Assembly: GCF_003344865.1 (NCBI RefSeq)
Contig: NZ_CP031165.1
Span: forward strand, 1,178,001-1,242,000
DNA length: 64,000 nucleotides
Direction of reading: 5' to 3'
Source: Euzebya pacifica
GTDB taxonomy: Bacteria; Actinomycetota; Nitriliruptoria; Euzebyales; Euzebyaceae
The notes beneath the pieces are model-generated. The model had not been told where the DNA came from. It made no database searches and saw only the letters and a list, made by a program, of their open reading frames with translations. The position numbers were made by a program, and so were the translations under genes. Of the stretch, positions 43,861-52,978 are shown piece by piece; the stretch's first letter is position 1; each line of letters starts with the position of its first letter.

Positions 43861-44328
43861 TCATGCCGCGTCGGGCATCGCCGGCCGGCGTGGCCGTTGC
43901 CATCCGGCGGGCAGCTGCCATGTTCGTGGCTGGTCCTCCGGGCGGGGGGCGCGGTGCCAAGCGATCTGGGGCAGCGTCGGGTGTTCCGGGGGAAGGTCGG
44001 GCATCGGGTCCTCGCCGGGTCGTGCCAGGTCCACGACCAGCCAGCCCGTCCGGTCGCGCATCAGTGAGACGATGAGCGCGGTGGTCCGCTCGGGGCGGGC
44101 CAGCAGCACCACGGCTTCGCACCGATCGCCGCGTGTCTGCACCAGCACCTTCTGGACGCGCGCGAAACCCCCACCGATGCCGCCCCTGGGGACACGACGG
44201 AGCGTGGTCTGCAGCTCGGGTGCGAGCATCGGTCGCAGGTGTCGCGCCGGACGCACGCCCGCCTCGACCTCGATCAGCAGGCTGGCGAACGCGGTCACGA
44301 GCTGCAGCGGCGTGCGGGGGCGCGTCAC
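43861..44328 (-). CDS. Rv3235-family protein
   Basis: 155 residues from GTG 44328, overlapping the upstream gene by 4 bases. Pattern: an N-terminal helix (L-Q-L-V-T-A-F-A-S-L-L-I-E-V-E-A-G-x-R-P), A-x-H-L-R-P-M-L-A-P-E-L, then antiparallel strands with the R-V-x-K-V-L-V and A-L-I-V-S-L sequences. This matches the small Rv3235 family found near secA in actinobacteria, whose function is unknown. A 60-residue Pro/Arg-rich tail is added. Coupled to the membrane protein gene before it. Confidence 0.7.
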   Translation of the reverse strand: MTRPRTPLQLVTAFASLLIEVEAGVRPARHLRPMLAPELQTTLRRVPRGGIGGGFARVQKVLVQTRGDRCEAVVLLARPERTTALIVSLMRDRTGWLVVDLARPGEDPMPDLPPEHPTLPQIAWHRAPRPEDQPRTWQLPAGWQRPRRPAMPDAA

Positions 44329-45257
44329 CTCGAACCGCCGAGCACACGCAGGGTCCCGTCGTCGTGCAGCCAGAGCAGCGCACCGATCCGTTGCACCCCT
44401 GCCGGGTCGACGCCGTCCACGACGACGACCCACACACCGGTCAGGTCGGCGTGGGCATCGCTGGCGTGCACCACCACGTCGGTCCAGCCGTCCATCACGA
44501 GCGCGTCCTCGACCTCGGCTACCCGTTGTCGCAGCACCGGCGGTTCGATCGGCTCCGGGGGGTCGTATGGGATGGCCGCCCCCACGGCCCACGGGGCCGT
44601 CAGCGCTGCCCCGTCGGCGCCGACCGGCACCGCAAAGCGGCCTGCTTCGGCGCGGTCGAACACGCCGTCCCGACCGCGCAGCCAGACGGCGTCGAGCACG
44701 ACCAGCGTCACGTCCTCGTGCAGCGGTACTCGGTCGACGGGGACGGCCCACTCCAGGTACCGATCGGTCCCGTCAGTTGTTTCCGTCACCGCCGTCCGGA
44801 GGGCCACGATGGCACCGAAGTCGCGTTCGCCCTCGTGGACGTGCCCCGCGGCGTCGCCTCCTGTGGCATTCCCCGCGGCTGCGTCGTCGGCGGGGCCGAT
44901 GGGCTCAACGGCCTCGGCGGGCTGGATGGTCCCGGCGGTCCCGACGGGCTCGGTCGGCGCGGATCCTGCCGCCATCGCGGTGTCCATCACGGAAGGGGAT
45001 TCGTCCGCATCGTCGGTCCCGCTTCCGCGCCCGAACGCCACCGCCATGACGAGCAGCCACAGCAGCAGCGCCCCGCCCGCGATGGGAACCCACCGCCGGC
45101 CCCGATCGTCCCGCCCGCTGCCGAGGTCGTCGGTGCGGGGCGGCGCCGCACCCCATGGTGCCCGGGCCCGGCCGTCATCGTCCGGGCCTCTCGAATCCTG
45201 GCCTCCCGATTCCTCGTCTCCGGTTCCCAGCCACGCATCCAGCTCGTCGACGTCCAT
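44325..45257 (-). CDS. Single-span membrane protein of unknown function
   Basis: 310 residues from ATG 45257, with CGGGAG seven bases upstream; the preceding two GTG codons are possible starts. Cytoplasmic acidic N-terminus (1-55), one membrane helix (57-75), an Ala/Pro/Gly linker (80-135), then an exported beta-rich domain (140-310) with no family I recognise. Position directly before the Rv3235-like gene and a 4-base overlap suggest a joint role. Its promoter lies in the same gap that starts sigR. Confidence 0.75.
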   Translation of the reverse strand: MDVDELDAWLGTGDEESGGQDSRGPDDDGRARAPWGAAPPRTDDLGSGRDDRGRRWVPIAGGALLLWLLVMAVAFGRGSGTDDADESPSVMDTAMAAGSAPTEPVGTAGTIQPAEAVEPIGPADDAAAGNATGGDAAGHVHEGERDFGAIVALRTAVTETTDGTDRYLEWAVPVDRVPLHEDVTLVVLDAVWLRGRDGVFDRAEAGRFAVPVGADGAALTAPWAVGAAIPYDPPEPIEPPVLRQRVAEVEDALVMDGWTDVVVHASDAHADLTGVWVVVVDGVDPAGVQRIGALLWLHDDGTLRVLGGSR

Positions 45258-45293
45258 CACCACTCCCGTACGTGTTCGTAGGTGTACGAGAAC

Positions 45294-45323
45294 GGTATAG
45301 CCCAGTTGAAGACTGTTTGACAA
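45294..45323 (-). promoter_or_regulatory. Promoter of the single-span membrane protein gene
   Basis: On the minus strand TTGTCA (45318-45323) and TATACC (45294-45299) are 18 bases apart. The overlapping TTGACA on the plus strand (45317-45322) may be a -35 for sigR, but no matching -10 is seen. I found no SigR-type GGAAT-N18-GTT site. Confidence 0.55.
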
Positions 45324-45389
45324 GACTTAACACGACATTGTGTGTGCGTCGAATCGTGAAGGGTGGTTTCCCCGTACACTTCGACGGAG

Positions 45390-46067
45390 ATGGCCACGAC
45401 CCCGCAGCAGGACTCCAGCAGCCCCGTTCGGCAGCAGCTGACCGACGACGAACGTCGAGAGATCTTCGTCAGGGATGCCATGCCGTATGTCGACCAGCTC
45501 TTCGGGGCCGCGATGCGGTACACCCGGAACCGGACAGACGCCGAGGACCTGGTGCAGGAGGCGATGGCGAAGGCCTACTCCTCCTTCCACCAGTTCCGGC
45601 CGGGCACGAACCTGCGCGCGTGGCTCTACCGCGTGCTGTCCACGACCTACATCAACTCCTACCGCAAGAAGCAGCGACGTCCCCAGGAGGTCTCCGCCGA
45701 CGGCGTGAAGGACAACCTCGAGGACTCCGGCGACTTCTCGCTGTTCGACCGGCTCGAGGGCGGGACGACCCCCAGCGCCGAGTTCGAGGTCATGCAGCAG
45801 CTTCCCGCGCAGGCGGTGAAGGACGCCCTCGACGGCCTTCCCGAGCAGTTCCGGACGGCGGTCTACCTGGCTGATGTCGAGGGTTTCAGCTACGCCGAGA
45901 TCGCCGAGATCATGGACACGCCCATCGGGACCGTCATGAGTCGGCTGCATCGCGGAAGAAGTGGGCTGCAGAAGGCGTTGTACGACCACGCGGTTCGCCA
46001 CGGGATCATTTCCCCGGACGATCTCACCCCTGACGAACCGACCGACGACGAGGAGAGGATCAGCTGA
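45390..46067 (+). CDS. sigR: ECF sigma factor, SigR/SigH group
   Basis: 225 residues from ATG 45390; GTG 45363 would add nine. Region 2 with D-A-E-D-L-V-Q-E-A and R-A-W-L-Y-R-V-L, then region 4 with [24 protein letters not shown] and [11 protein letters not shown]. This is the thiol-oxidative stress sigma factor. Its gene overlaps the anti-sigma gene by one base (TGATG). It normally drives thioredoxin and mycothiol genes. An upstream-start long form is known in streptomycetes; here a stop at 45357 limits any extension. Confidence 0.92.
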   Translation: MATTPQQDSSSPVRQQLTDDERREIFVRDAMPYVDQLFGAAMRYTRNRTDAEDLVQEAMAKAYSSFHQFRPGTNLRAWLYRVLSTTYINSYRKKQRRPQEVSADGVKDNLEDSGDFSLFDRLEGGTTPSAEFEVMQQLPAQAVKDALDGLPEQFRTAVYLADVEGFSYAEIAEIMDTPIGTVMSRLHRGRSGLQKALYDHAVRHGIISPDDLTPDEPTDDEERIS

Positions 46068-46294
46068 TGGGTGACCGCTGCACCGAGTTCCTCGACCAGC
46101 TCCAGGAGTTCCTGGACGACGAATGTGCCCCCGACACGCGGGCAAAGGTCGAGGCCCACATGTTGGACTGCCCCCCGTGTGGGCATCGTGCCGACTTCGA
46201 GGAGCGACTGAAGGCCATCGTGGCCACGTCCTGCCGGGACGCCGCACCCCCCGGCCTCATCGACAACGTCATGGCGAAGCTGGAGCTGCGCTAA
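46067..46294 (+). CDS. rsrA: Zinc redox anti-sigma factor RsrA
   Basis: 75 residues with the ZAS motif H31-x3-C35-x2-C38, plus C5 and C20 in the N-terminal helices. In RsrA, zinc is held by such residues and is lost when two cysteines form a disulfide, freeing the sigma factor. C56 is an extra. Translationally coupled to sigR. The stop overlaps the next gene on the other strand by 4 bases. Confidence 0.92.
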   Translation: MGDRCTEFLDQLQEFLDDECAPDTRAKVEAHMLDCPPCGHRADFEERLKAIVATSCRDAAPPGLIDNVMAKLELR

Positions 46295-47244
46295 CCGTCC
46301 ACCCCGGACACGAGCAGGTCGTCGAGGGCTGTCTGCCACCCGAACGCCCAGCTCGAGCCGGGGACCACCGACGAGACCACGTTGGAGCTCTCGCGCAGCT
46401 TGTGCATCGTCTCGCTGAGGTCCGCGGCGCTGGAGACCCCTGCGCGGGCGGCCATGTCCAGCGCGGCGATCCCCGCGCGGACCAGTGGCTCGGGGACAAC
46501 CCGGGGTTCGCTGCCCCGTCGCGACAGTGGTCCCGCTGCGAGTCGCTCGTGGAGCATCCGTACGAGGGCCAGCAGCGTTGGGGTGTCGGGATAGACCGCA
46601 TGCACGATCCTCGGTGGCGCTGGCTCCTCGAGCGTCCGGGCCAGGAGGCCGACGAGGTCGGGCAGGTAGATGCCGGCCTTCAGCGTGTCCTCCCGCCCCG
46701 GGATCGCGAACCGTCCGACCCGGGCTGCCGCCACCATCCGGCCGAAGTTCCCGCGGTTGTCCCGGCCGAACACGTAGCCGGGCCGGACGACGGTGACCTC
46801 CAGCTCGGCCTCGCGGGCAGCTCGGAGGACCGCCCGTTCGGCCAGCAGCTTGGACCGGCCGTAGGCGGTGGTCGGCCGTGGTGGCGCCGACTCGTCCAGC
46901 GGCAGCTCCGAGGGTCCGAGCACGGCGATGGAGCTGATCAGGACGAACCGTCCAACACCGGTGCGGACCGCATGGTCGACGACCTCGGTCGTGCCGCCGG
47001 CGTTGACGTCGTGGAGCTCGACGTCGGTCGGTGACCCGCCTCCGGCCAGGCCGGCGACGTGCACCACCGCGTCGACCACCGGGAGGTCGGGCGGCAGGTG
47101 CCGGACGTCGCCCGCCAGCCAGCGGCCGGGGCCGGGGACCGGGTCGAGGTTGATGACCTCGGCACCTCGCCGCAGCAGCTCCGCCACCAGCGACCGTCCG
47201 ATGAACCCGGAGCCGCCGGTCACGAGGACCGTGGAGGGCGTCAC
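46291..47244 (-). CDS. NAD-dependent epimerase/dehydratase (SDR family)
   Basis: 317 residues from GTG 47244. Dinucleotide loop V-T-G-G-S-G-F-I-G (8-16), substrate serine region I-S-S-I (103-106) and the Y128-x3-K132 catalytic pair. The late portion has no transmembrane segment. Extended SDRs of this kind epimerise or dehydrate nucleotide sugars, or reduce sterol-like ketones; the acceptor is unknown. It follows the enoyl-CoA hydratase gene by 23 bases and probably shares its transcript. Confidence 0.87.
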   Translation of the reverse strand: MTPSTVLVTGGSGFIGRSLVAELLRRGAEVINLDPVPGPGRWLAGDVRHLPPDLPVVDAVVHVAGLAGGGSPTDVELHDVNAGGTTEVVDHAVRTGVGRFVLISSIAVLGPSELPLDESAPPRPTTAYGRSKLLAERAVLRAAREAELEVTVVRPGYVFGRDNRGNFGRMVAAARVGRFAIPGREDTLKAGIYLPDLVGLLARTLEEPAPPRIVHAVYPDTPTLLALVRMLHERLAAGPLSRRGSEPRVVPEPLVRAGIAALDMAARAGVSSAADLSETMHKLRESSNVVSSVVPGSSWAFGWQTALDDLLVSGVDG

Positions 47245-47267
47245 GGGCGTGGCCGACGCGATGTCGA

Positions 47268-48050
47268 TCAGCGGTTGGTCCACGCCGGGGCGCGCTTCTC
47301 CAGGAACGCCATGATTCCCTCCTTGGCGTCGTCGGTGCGCACGTGCACCGACAGCATGCCCGCCAGATAGGGGAGCGCGTCCTCGCGGCGCATGGTCCGG
47401 GAGGTACCGAAGGACTCCTTGCCCAACGACAGCACGACGGGCGACAGGGCCGCGAGCTGGTCGGTGAACGCGTCGACCGCAGCGTCCAGCTCGGCGGCAG
47501 GGACGACCCGGTTGACCAGCTTCAGCTCGAGGGCCTCTGCAGCGGTCAACCGTGTGCCGGTCAGCATGAGCTCCATCGCCTTCTTCGGGCCGACGTGGTC
47601 GGCGATCACGGTGGAGATCATGTGTGGCCACAGGCCGACCTTGACCTCCGTCGCCCCGAACGTGGCCGTGTCGGCGGCGATCAGGACGTCGCAGGCCAGC
47701 GCAAGGCCGAACCCGCCTGCCAGCGCGTGCCCGTTGACCCGCCCGATCACCGGTCGACGGAGGCGTCGGAACCCCTCCAGGACCTCCGCGAACAGGGCCC
47801 GTCCCCGGTGGATGGCGGTCTCGCCGGCCCCGAGGTCCAGCCCGCCGAGGTCGCCGCCGGCGCAGAAGGCCCGGTCGCCGGCTCCGGTCAGGACCACGGC
47901 GACGATGTCGTCTGCGGCCTCTGCCTGCCGGATGGCGTCGAGCAACGCCACGGTCACGTCGACGTTGATGGCGTTTCGGGCATCGGGGCGGTTGATCGTC
48001 ACGCGCAGCAGGGGGCCGTCGCGTTCGACCAGTACGAGGTCGGGCTCCAT
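47268..48050 (-). CDS. Enoyl-CoA hydratase/isomerase family protein
   Basis: 260 residues with a GAGGAT ribosome site before ATG 48050. The oxyanion-hole strands are A-F-C-A-G-G-D-L near 61-68 and G-H-A-L-A-G-G-F-G-L-A-L near 107-118, which is standard crotonase. Probable role in acyl-CoA breakdown, adding water to enoyl-CoA or shifting a double bond; the exact reaction is not readable. Nothing else of beta-oxidation is adjacent. Confidence 0.9.
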   Translation of the reverse strand: MEPDLVLVERDGPLLRVTINRPDARNAINVDVTVALLDAIRQAEAADDIVAVVLTGAGDRAFCAGGDLGGLDLGAGETAIHRGRALFAEVLEGFRRLRRPVIGRVNGHALAGGFGLALACDVLIAADTATFGATEVKVGLWPHMISTVIADHVGPKKAMELMLTGTRLTAAEALELKLVNRVVPAAELDAAVDAFTDQLAALSPVVLSLGKESFGTSRTMRREDALPYLAGMLSVHVRTDDAKEGIMAFLEKRAPAWTNR

Positions 48051-48167
48051 GCGTGGAATCCTCTCATGCCGGTGTGGACAGGGCCGCATCGCGCCACGGC
48101 GACACGTCCGCACCCGGACGTTCGTCGTGGTCTGCGGCCGACCCGCCAACCGCTAGTCTTGCGACCC

Positions 48168-48512
48168 GTGAACCGCCGCAGCCCCGAAGGCAAGCCCGAC
48201 AAGGGCAGCAGCTCCTCTCGACCGCGTTCCGACTCCGGCAAGTCCCGGGGCGGGGGACGCAACCCGGAGGAGGCCGAAGCGCTGCGCCTGCGCAACAAGC
48301 TGGCGTCGGTGCTGCAGCGCCTGCCCGACATCGAGCGCAAGGTGCTCGAGGCGCGCATGGGCCTCGTCGACGGCACCCCGATGAAGCCGGGTGAGGTCGC
48401 TGACCGCCTGGGCATCACGATCCACGAGGTCAAGAAGATCGAGACCCGTGCCTTCGAGCGGATCCGCGAGATCGGGCCCCTCAAGGGCCTGGAGCGGTTC
48501 CTCGGCAAGTAA
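48168..48512 (+). CDS. Stand-alone sigma-70 region 4-like protein
   Basis: 114 residues from GTG 48168. Residues 1-38 are basic and disordered (Ser/Lys/Arg/Gly). Residues about 45-114 match region 4 of principal sigma factors: L-P-D-I-E-R-K-V-L-E-A-R-M-G-L-V-D-G, then G-E-V-A-D-R-L-G-I-T-I-H-E-V-K-K-I-E-T-R-A-F-E-R-I-R. There is no region 2 or 3, so it cannot melt a promoter alone. TAGTCT (48154-48159) ends eight bases before the GTG, suggesting a leaderless transcript. It may act at -35 elements or as a competitor or partner of RNA polymerase; that is inference. Confidence 0.75.
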   Translation: MNRRSPEGKPDKGSSSSRPRSDSGKSRGGGRNPEEAEALRLRNKLASVLQRLPDIERKVLEARMGLVDGTPMKPGEVADRLGITIHEVKKIETRAFERIREIGPLKGLERFLGK

Positions 48513-48556
48513 CGGGTTCTCCGCGCGCCAGCGCTTCGGCGATACCGTGGCGCGCG

Positions 48557-51232
48557 TTGGTCACCGTCACTGCCACCCTCGGACGACGCCTGGTGCGCAC
48601 CCTCGTGCTGCCGGCGCTGGTCGTCGCGATCTGCCTGCTGGGTGCGATTGCCCCCACGCCGGTCGAGGCCGTCGTGCCCGTACGGCTGGAACACGTCCCG
48701 CTCCAGGCGCCGCCCGGCGGCACCTTCGCCGCTGACGGCATCGTGACGAGCGACCCGCAGGAGACCGCGCCGTTCGCCATGCTGGCGCTGGCGCTCCCCG
48801 GTGAGGTGCAGGTCGAGGTCCGCACCGCGCAGGGTGATGGCGACTGGTCGACATGGACCCCGCTCGGGCACATGCACGACGAAGGGCCCGACCCGGCATC
48901 GCCGGAGGCGCTGGCGGCCGCCGAAGCAGCCGGCCCGGCCGCCGAGCGCACCCATCCGTTGTGGACCGGTCCTGCCGACCGCCTCCAGGTCCGCGCACTC
49001 GACGGCGACCTCGCCGGGGCCGAGGCCATCCTGATCGACCCGCTGGGCCTGGACCGGTCGGTCCCCGAACGCGCGTGGGACGCGATGGTGGCCGCCTGGA
49101 ACGGCACACCACGGGACACGGCCACCGCGCTGGCGGCACAACCCACCATCCTCAGCCGCGCCGAATGGGGGGCCGACGAGTCCATCGTCGAGGACCCCCC
49201 GGCCTACGCCGCCGAGGTCGACCGGATGTTCGTGCACCACACCGTCAGCTCCAACGGCTACAGCCAGGCGCAGGCCGCGGCTGCGGTCCGTGGCGTGCAG
49301 AGCTACCACGTGAACGGCAACGGCTGGAACGACATCGGCTACAACTTCCTCATCGATGCCTACGGCACGATCTACGAGGGTCGTGCAGGGGGAATCGACC
49401 GGGCCGTCATCGGCGCCCAGGCCGGCGGGTTCAACACCGGATCCTCGGGAGTCGCCCTGCTGGGCACCTACACCGCCGCCACGCCCGGCAGCGCCATGCA
49501 GACGGCCCTGGAGCAGCTGATCGCGTGGAAGGCCGACGTCCACCACTTCCACCCCACGGGCACGTCGGTGGCGGTCAGCGCCGGATCCTCCCGGTATCCC
49601 GACGGCCAGGCGGTCACGCTCGACAACATCTCGGGACACCGCGACGTCTCGACCACGACCTGTCCGGGTGACGGTCCCTACAACGGCCTGCCCGCCACGC
49701 GGACCGCCGTCCGGGAACGCGCCGGGGACCTCATCGTCGACCAGGCGTCCGACATCACCTCCACGAGGGTCGTCCGCGGGGACCCCGACGTCGACCGGGT
49801 GACCTTCGCCGCCACCCTCGACCCGCCCGGCGACTGGCAGATCGACCTGCGCGATCCCGCTGGCGACGTCGTGTTCCGCGCCCAGGGGTCCGGGACTGCG
49901 GCGACCGGCACCATCGACCTCGCCGGCAGCAGCTGGGCGCTCGGGTCCTACGAGTGGGAGGTCTCCGCCGACGGCCGACGTTCCGCCCTGGGCCACCTCG
50001 AGATGGAGCCCCCGGTGATCGAGGGTGCGCTGGCCAGCCCCACCCAGGCCCTGGCCGACCTCGATGGCCGGCTGACCACGCCGGTCGCGGTCTCCGCGGT
50101 GCTGTGGCCCGGTGCGACGTGGCAGGTGGACATCATCGGGCCCGACGGGACGACGGTCCACCAGCAGCAGGGATCGGGCGACCGTGTCGACGCGAGCTGG
50201 TCCGAGGGGACGGCCGCCCCCGGGACCTACCTGTGGACGGTCACCGCCGAGGACGCCGACCCGGTCCAGGGATCGGTGGAGGTTCGCTACGACATCCTCG
50301 ACCGCCTGGCCGACACCGACGACCCGATCGCTGCCGCGGCAGCCGTCAGCGCGGCCACGTTCGACGGCGGTGAGGCCACCGTGGCCGTGATCGCCCGGCA
50401 CGACGTCTTCGCTGACGCGCTGTCCGGTGGACCGCTGGCGGGACGCAACGGGCCCCTGCTGCTGACCCCCTCCGATGGCCTCGACCCACGGGTCGACGCC
50501 GAGCTCGACCGTGCGCTGGCACCCGGGGCCACCATCTACGTGCTGGGAGGAACCGCGGCCGTCGCCCCCGCGGTGGCCGACCGGCTGGCCGTGCACGGTC
50601 AGGTCGTCCGCCTGGCGGGCCCCTCCCGGGTTGCGACGGCCGCCGCCGTCGCCGAGGTCGTGCTGGACCGCTCGGGTGAGGACCGCGTCATGATCGCCCG
50701 GGCCGGCCCCGATGACGCCGCCCCGTGGGCCGACGCGCTGTCGGGTGGGGCGTACGGCGCCGCTGCCGGCATCCCCGTCATGCTCACCGACACCGCCACC
50801 CTGTCGCCGGAGACCGCCGACGCCATCGATCGGCTCGACGTTGCCTCCACCATCGTGCTCGGTGGGACGGCCGCGGTCAGCGACGCCGTCGTCGCCGACC
50901 TGCCGTCACCCAGCCGCATGGCCGGCGACGACCGCACCGCCACGGCCGTCGCGGTGGCGCAACGGCTGTGGAGCGACGGTGGCACCTTCGACGAGGTCCT
51001 CCTCGCCAACGGCTACGACAGCACCGCGTGGGCCTGGGCGCTGGCGGCCGCGCCCACCGCGGCACGCCGTGGGGCACCGCTGCTGCTGACGACCCCGACC
51101 CACCTGGCCGCGCCGACGGCGGCGTTGCTGGCCGCCGGGGACGTCAGGGACGGCACGGTGCTGGGTTCCGCTGCCTTGGTCGACCCCGAGGTGTCCTACG
51201 CTGCCAGCGACGAGATCCGCCGCGGTCGATGA
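48557..51232 (+). CDS. Secreted PGRP-type N-acetylmuramoyl-L-alanine amidase with cell-wall-binding repeats
   Basis: 891 residues, TTG start with GATACC about 10 bases before it. A signal peptide ends near V-E-A-V (about 38). An N-terminal beta domain follows, then the amidase/PGRP fold about 195-390 with M-F-V-H-H-T-V near 225 and G-H-R-D-V-S-T-T-T-C-P near 361-371 (zinc ligands His, His and Cys). Two Ig-like modules lead to CWB2 repeats (about 575-890; V-L-G-G-T-A-A-V type). The enzyme cuts the lactyl-peptide bond in peptidoglycan while bound to the wall. It is a large, modular autolysin-like protein. Confidence 0.9.
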   Translation: MVTVTATLGRRLVRTLVLPALVVAICLLGAIAPTPVEAVVPVRLEHVPLQAPPGGTFAADGIVTSDPQETAPFAMLALALPGEVQVEVRTAQGDGDWSTWTPLGHMHDEGPDPASPEALAAAEAAGPAAERTHPLWTGPADRLQVRALDGDLAGAEAILIDPLGLDRSVPERAWDAMVAAWNGTPRDTATALAAQPTILSRAEWGADESIVEDPPAYAAEVDRMFVHHTVSSNGYSQAQAAAAVRGVQSYHVNGNGWNDIGYNFLIDAYGTIYEGRAGGIDRAVIGAQAGGFNTGSSGVALLGTYTAATPGSAMQTALEQLIAWKADVHHFHPTGTSVAVSAGSSRYPDGQAVTLDNISGHRDVSTTTCPGDGPYNGLPATRTAVRERAGDLIVDQASDITSTRVVRGDPDVDRVTFAATLDPPGDWQIDLRDPAGDVVFRAQGSGTAATGTIDLAGSSWALGSYEWEVSADGRRSALGHLEMEPPVIEGALASPTQALADLDGRLTTPVAVSAVLWPGATWQVDIIGPDGTTVHQQQGSGDRVDASWSEGTAAPGTYLWTVTAEDADPVQGSVEVRYDILDRLADTDDPIAAAAAVSAATFDGGEATVAVIARHDVFADALSGGPLAGRNGPLLLTPSDGLDPRVDAELDRALAPGATIYVLGGTAAVAPAVADRLAVHGQVVRLAGPSRVATAAAVAEVVLDRSGEDRVMIARAGPDDAAPWADALSGGAYGAAAGIPVMLTDTATLSPETADAIDRLDVASTIVLGGTAAVSDAVVADLPSPSRMAGDDRTATAVAVAQRLWSDGGTFDEVLLANGYDSTAWAWALAAAPTAARRGAPLLLTTPTHLAAPTAALLAAGDVRDGTVLGSAALVDPEVSYAASDEIRRGR

Positions 51233-51293
51233 CCAGCAGCCGGTCCGTCCGGCCACCCGCGCACCTCCGCCCTGCTGGGAGAATCGAACGACG

Positions 51294-51533
51294 ATGAGCA
51301 GCCAACCCGATTCCAGAGACCTGACCGTGACCGCCGACATGGTCGCCAACGTGATCGCCATCAACACCGCCGTCGGCGACGTCGTCGAGGACGGGCAGAC
51401 CCTCCTCGTCGTCGAGTCGATGAAGATGGAGATCCCCATCACCGCCCCCGCCGCAGGCACCATCACCTCCATCGGTGTCGCGCTGGGCGACATCGTGCAG
51501 GAGGGCGACGCCCTGGTGGCGATCCGCCGGTGA
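51294..51533 (+). CDS. Single-domain biotin (or lipoyl) attachment protein
   Basis: 79 residues with E-S-M-K44-M-E-I, the biotinylation site, in a half-barrel of strands. The Mycobacterium homologue TB7.3 (Rv3221c) sits next to pdtaS as here. The partner carboxylase is unknown. Its stop overlaps the kinase start by 4 bases (GTGA). Confidence 0.88.
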   Translation: MSSQPDSRDLTVTADMVANVIAINTAVGDVVEDGQTLLVVESMKMEIPITAPAAGTITSIGVALGDIVQEGDALVAIRR

Positions 51534-52978
51534 CGATATTGACCGACCTCCTCGAACGCATCGACGGACTGGACAAGCCCGGGGCCGCCCACCTCCAGCG
51601 CCTGCTTGCGGAGTGGCAGGTCCTGGCGGACCTGTCCTTCGCCGACCTGCTGCTGTTCGTGGAGGACACCGACGAGCGGGGCGACGAGGGCTACCGCTGC
51701 GTCGGACAGATGCGGCCCCACACCGCGCAGACCATCTACGTCGACGACCTCGTCGGCGACTTCTTCCTGCGCCATCAGCGGCCCATGGTGGGCCGTGGGT
51801 TCGCCGAGGGGCGGGTCATCCGTGACGCCGACCCCGACTGGTCCACCGGTGTGCCCGTGCGCGAGGAGGCCATCCCGGTCGGATACGGCGGCGAGATCAT
51901 CGCCGTCATCAGCCGTGAGGCCAACGTGGCGACCGCGCGGTCGCCCAGCCAGCTCGAGCTGACCTACCTCCAGGCGGCCGGGCAGCTCGCCCGCATGCTG
52001 TGCGAGGGGGAGTTCCCCTACGCCGCCGGTGACCGCCCCGAGGAACACGAGGTCAGCCCCCGGGTCGGGGACGGCATCATGCGGATCGACGAGGTCGGCA
52101 CGATCACCTTCGCCTCGCCGAACGCCATCAGCGCCTACCGACGGGTCGGGCAGATGGAGGGGCTCCAGGGCGCCAACATCGCCGACGTCGACCCGCGCCC
52201 CGACGACACCGACGCGGCGCTCGACGAGGGGTATGCCGTCCTCGGCGAGATCGAGGGCGACGGGGCCGTCGTGCTGCGACGGATCATGCCCCTGATGGAG
52301 GGCGAGCAGCTGACCGGCGCATTGATCCTGGTCCGTGACATCACCGAGCTGCGCCGCCACCAGCGGGCGTTGCGCGTCAAGGACGCGACCATCCGCGAGA
52401 TCCACCACCGGGTGAAGAACAACCTGCAGACGGTCGCGTCGCTGCTGCGGCTGCAGGCACGTCGGGTCGCCAGCGAGGAGGGCAAGGAGGCGCTCACCGA
52501 ATCAGTGCGGCGCATCTCCTCCATCGCGCTGGTCCACGAGATCCTCTCGCGGGAGGCACGTCAGGCAGCGTCGTTCTCCGAGATCGCCACGCGCATCGTT
52601 GACATGCTGGCCGAGGGACTGGTCGGCCCCGACCAGAAGGTGGCGTTCAGCGTCGAGGGCAACCCCGGCGAGTTGACCGCCGACATCGCCACGCCGCTGG
52701 CGCTGGTGCTGACCGAGCTCGTGCAGAACTCCGTGGAGCACGCCTTCACCGAGGCGGGCGGCACGGTGACGCTTCGCTTCGAGCGACACCCGTCGACCCT
52801 GTCGGTGATCGTGGCCGACGACGGTGTCGGGTTGCCGGAGGGCATCAACCTCGAGTCGATGGCCAACCTGGGGCTGCAGATCGTGCGAACCCTGGTGACC
52901 AGCGAGCTCGGTGGGACCATCACGACCCTGTCCCCGGAGCGGGGCACGTCGGTCGAGCTGGTCATCCCCCTTCCCTGA
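51530..52978 (+). CDS. pdtaS: PdtaS-type sensor histidine kinase
   Basis: 482 residues. N-terminal GAF-like domain about 1-155, a PAS domain about 175-275, then HisKA_2 with E-I-H-H-R-V-K-N-N-L-Q (His 292/293) and a HATPase domain with T-E-L-V-Q-N-S-V-E-H and D-D-G-V-G-L. This is the cytosolic PdtaS kinase, which phosphorylates the ANTAR RNA-binding regulator PdtaR that prevents transcript termination. No pdtaR is in the window. Position next to the biotin protein and whiB1 is conserved in mycobacteria. Confidence 0.9.
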   Translation: MTILTDLLERIDGLDKPGAAHLQRLLAEWQVLADLSFADLLLFVEDTDERGDEGYRCVGQMRPHTAQTIYVDDLVGDFFLRHQRPMVGRGFAEGRVIRDADPDWSTGVPVREEAIPVGYGGEIIAVISREANVATARSPSQLELTYLQAAGQLARMLCEGEFPYAAGDRPEEHEVSPRVGDGIMRIDEVGTITFASPNAISAYRRVGQMEGLQGANIADVDPRPDDTDAALDEGYAVLGEIEGDGAVVLRRIMPLMEGEQLTGALILVRDITELRRHQRALRVKDATIREIHHRVKNNLQTVASLLRLQARRVASEEGKEALTESVRRISSIALVHEILSREARQAASFSEIATRIVDMLAEGLVGPDQKVAFSVEGNPGELTADIATPLALVLTELVQNSVEHAFTEAGGTVTLRFERHPSTLSVIVADDGVGLPEGINLESMANLGLQIVRTLVTSELGGTITTLSPERGTSVELVIPLP

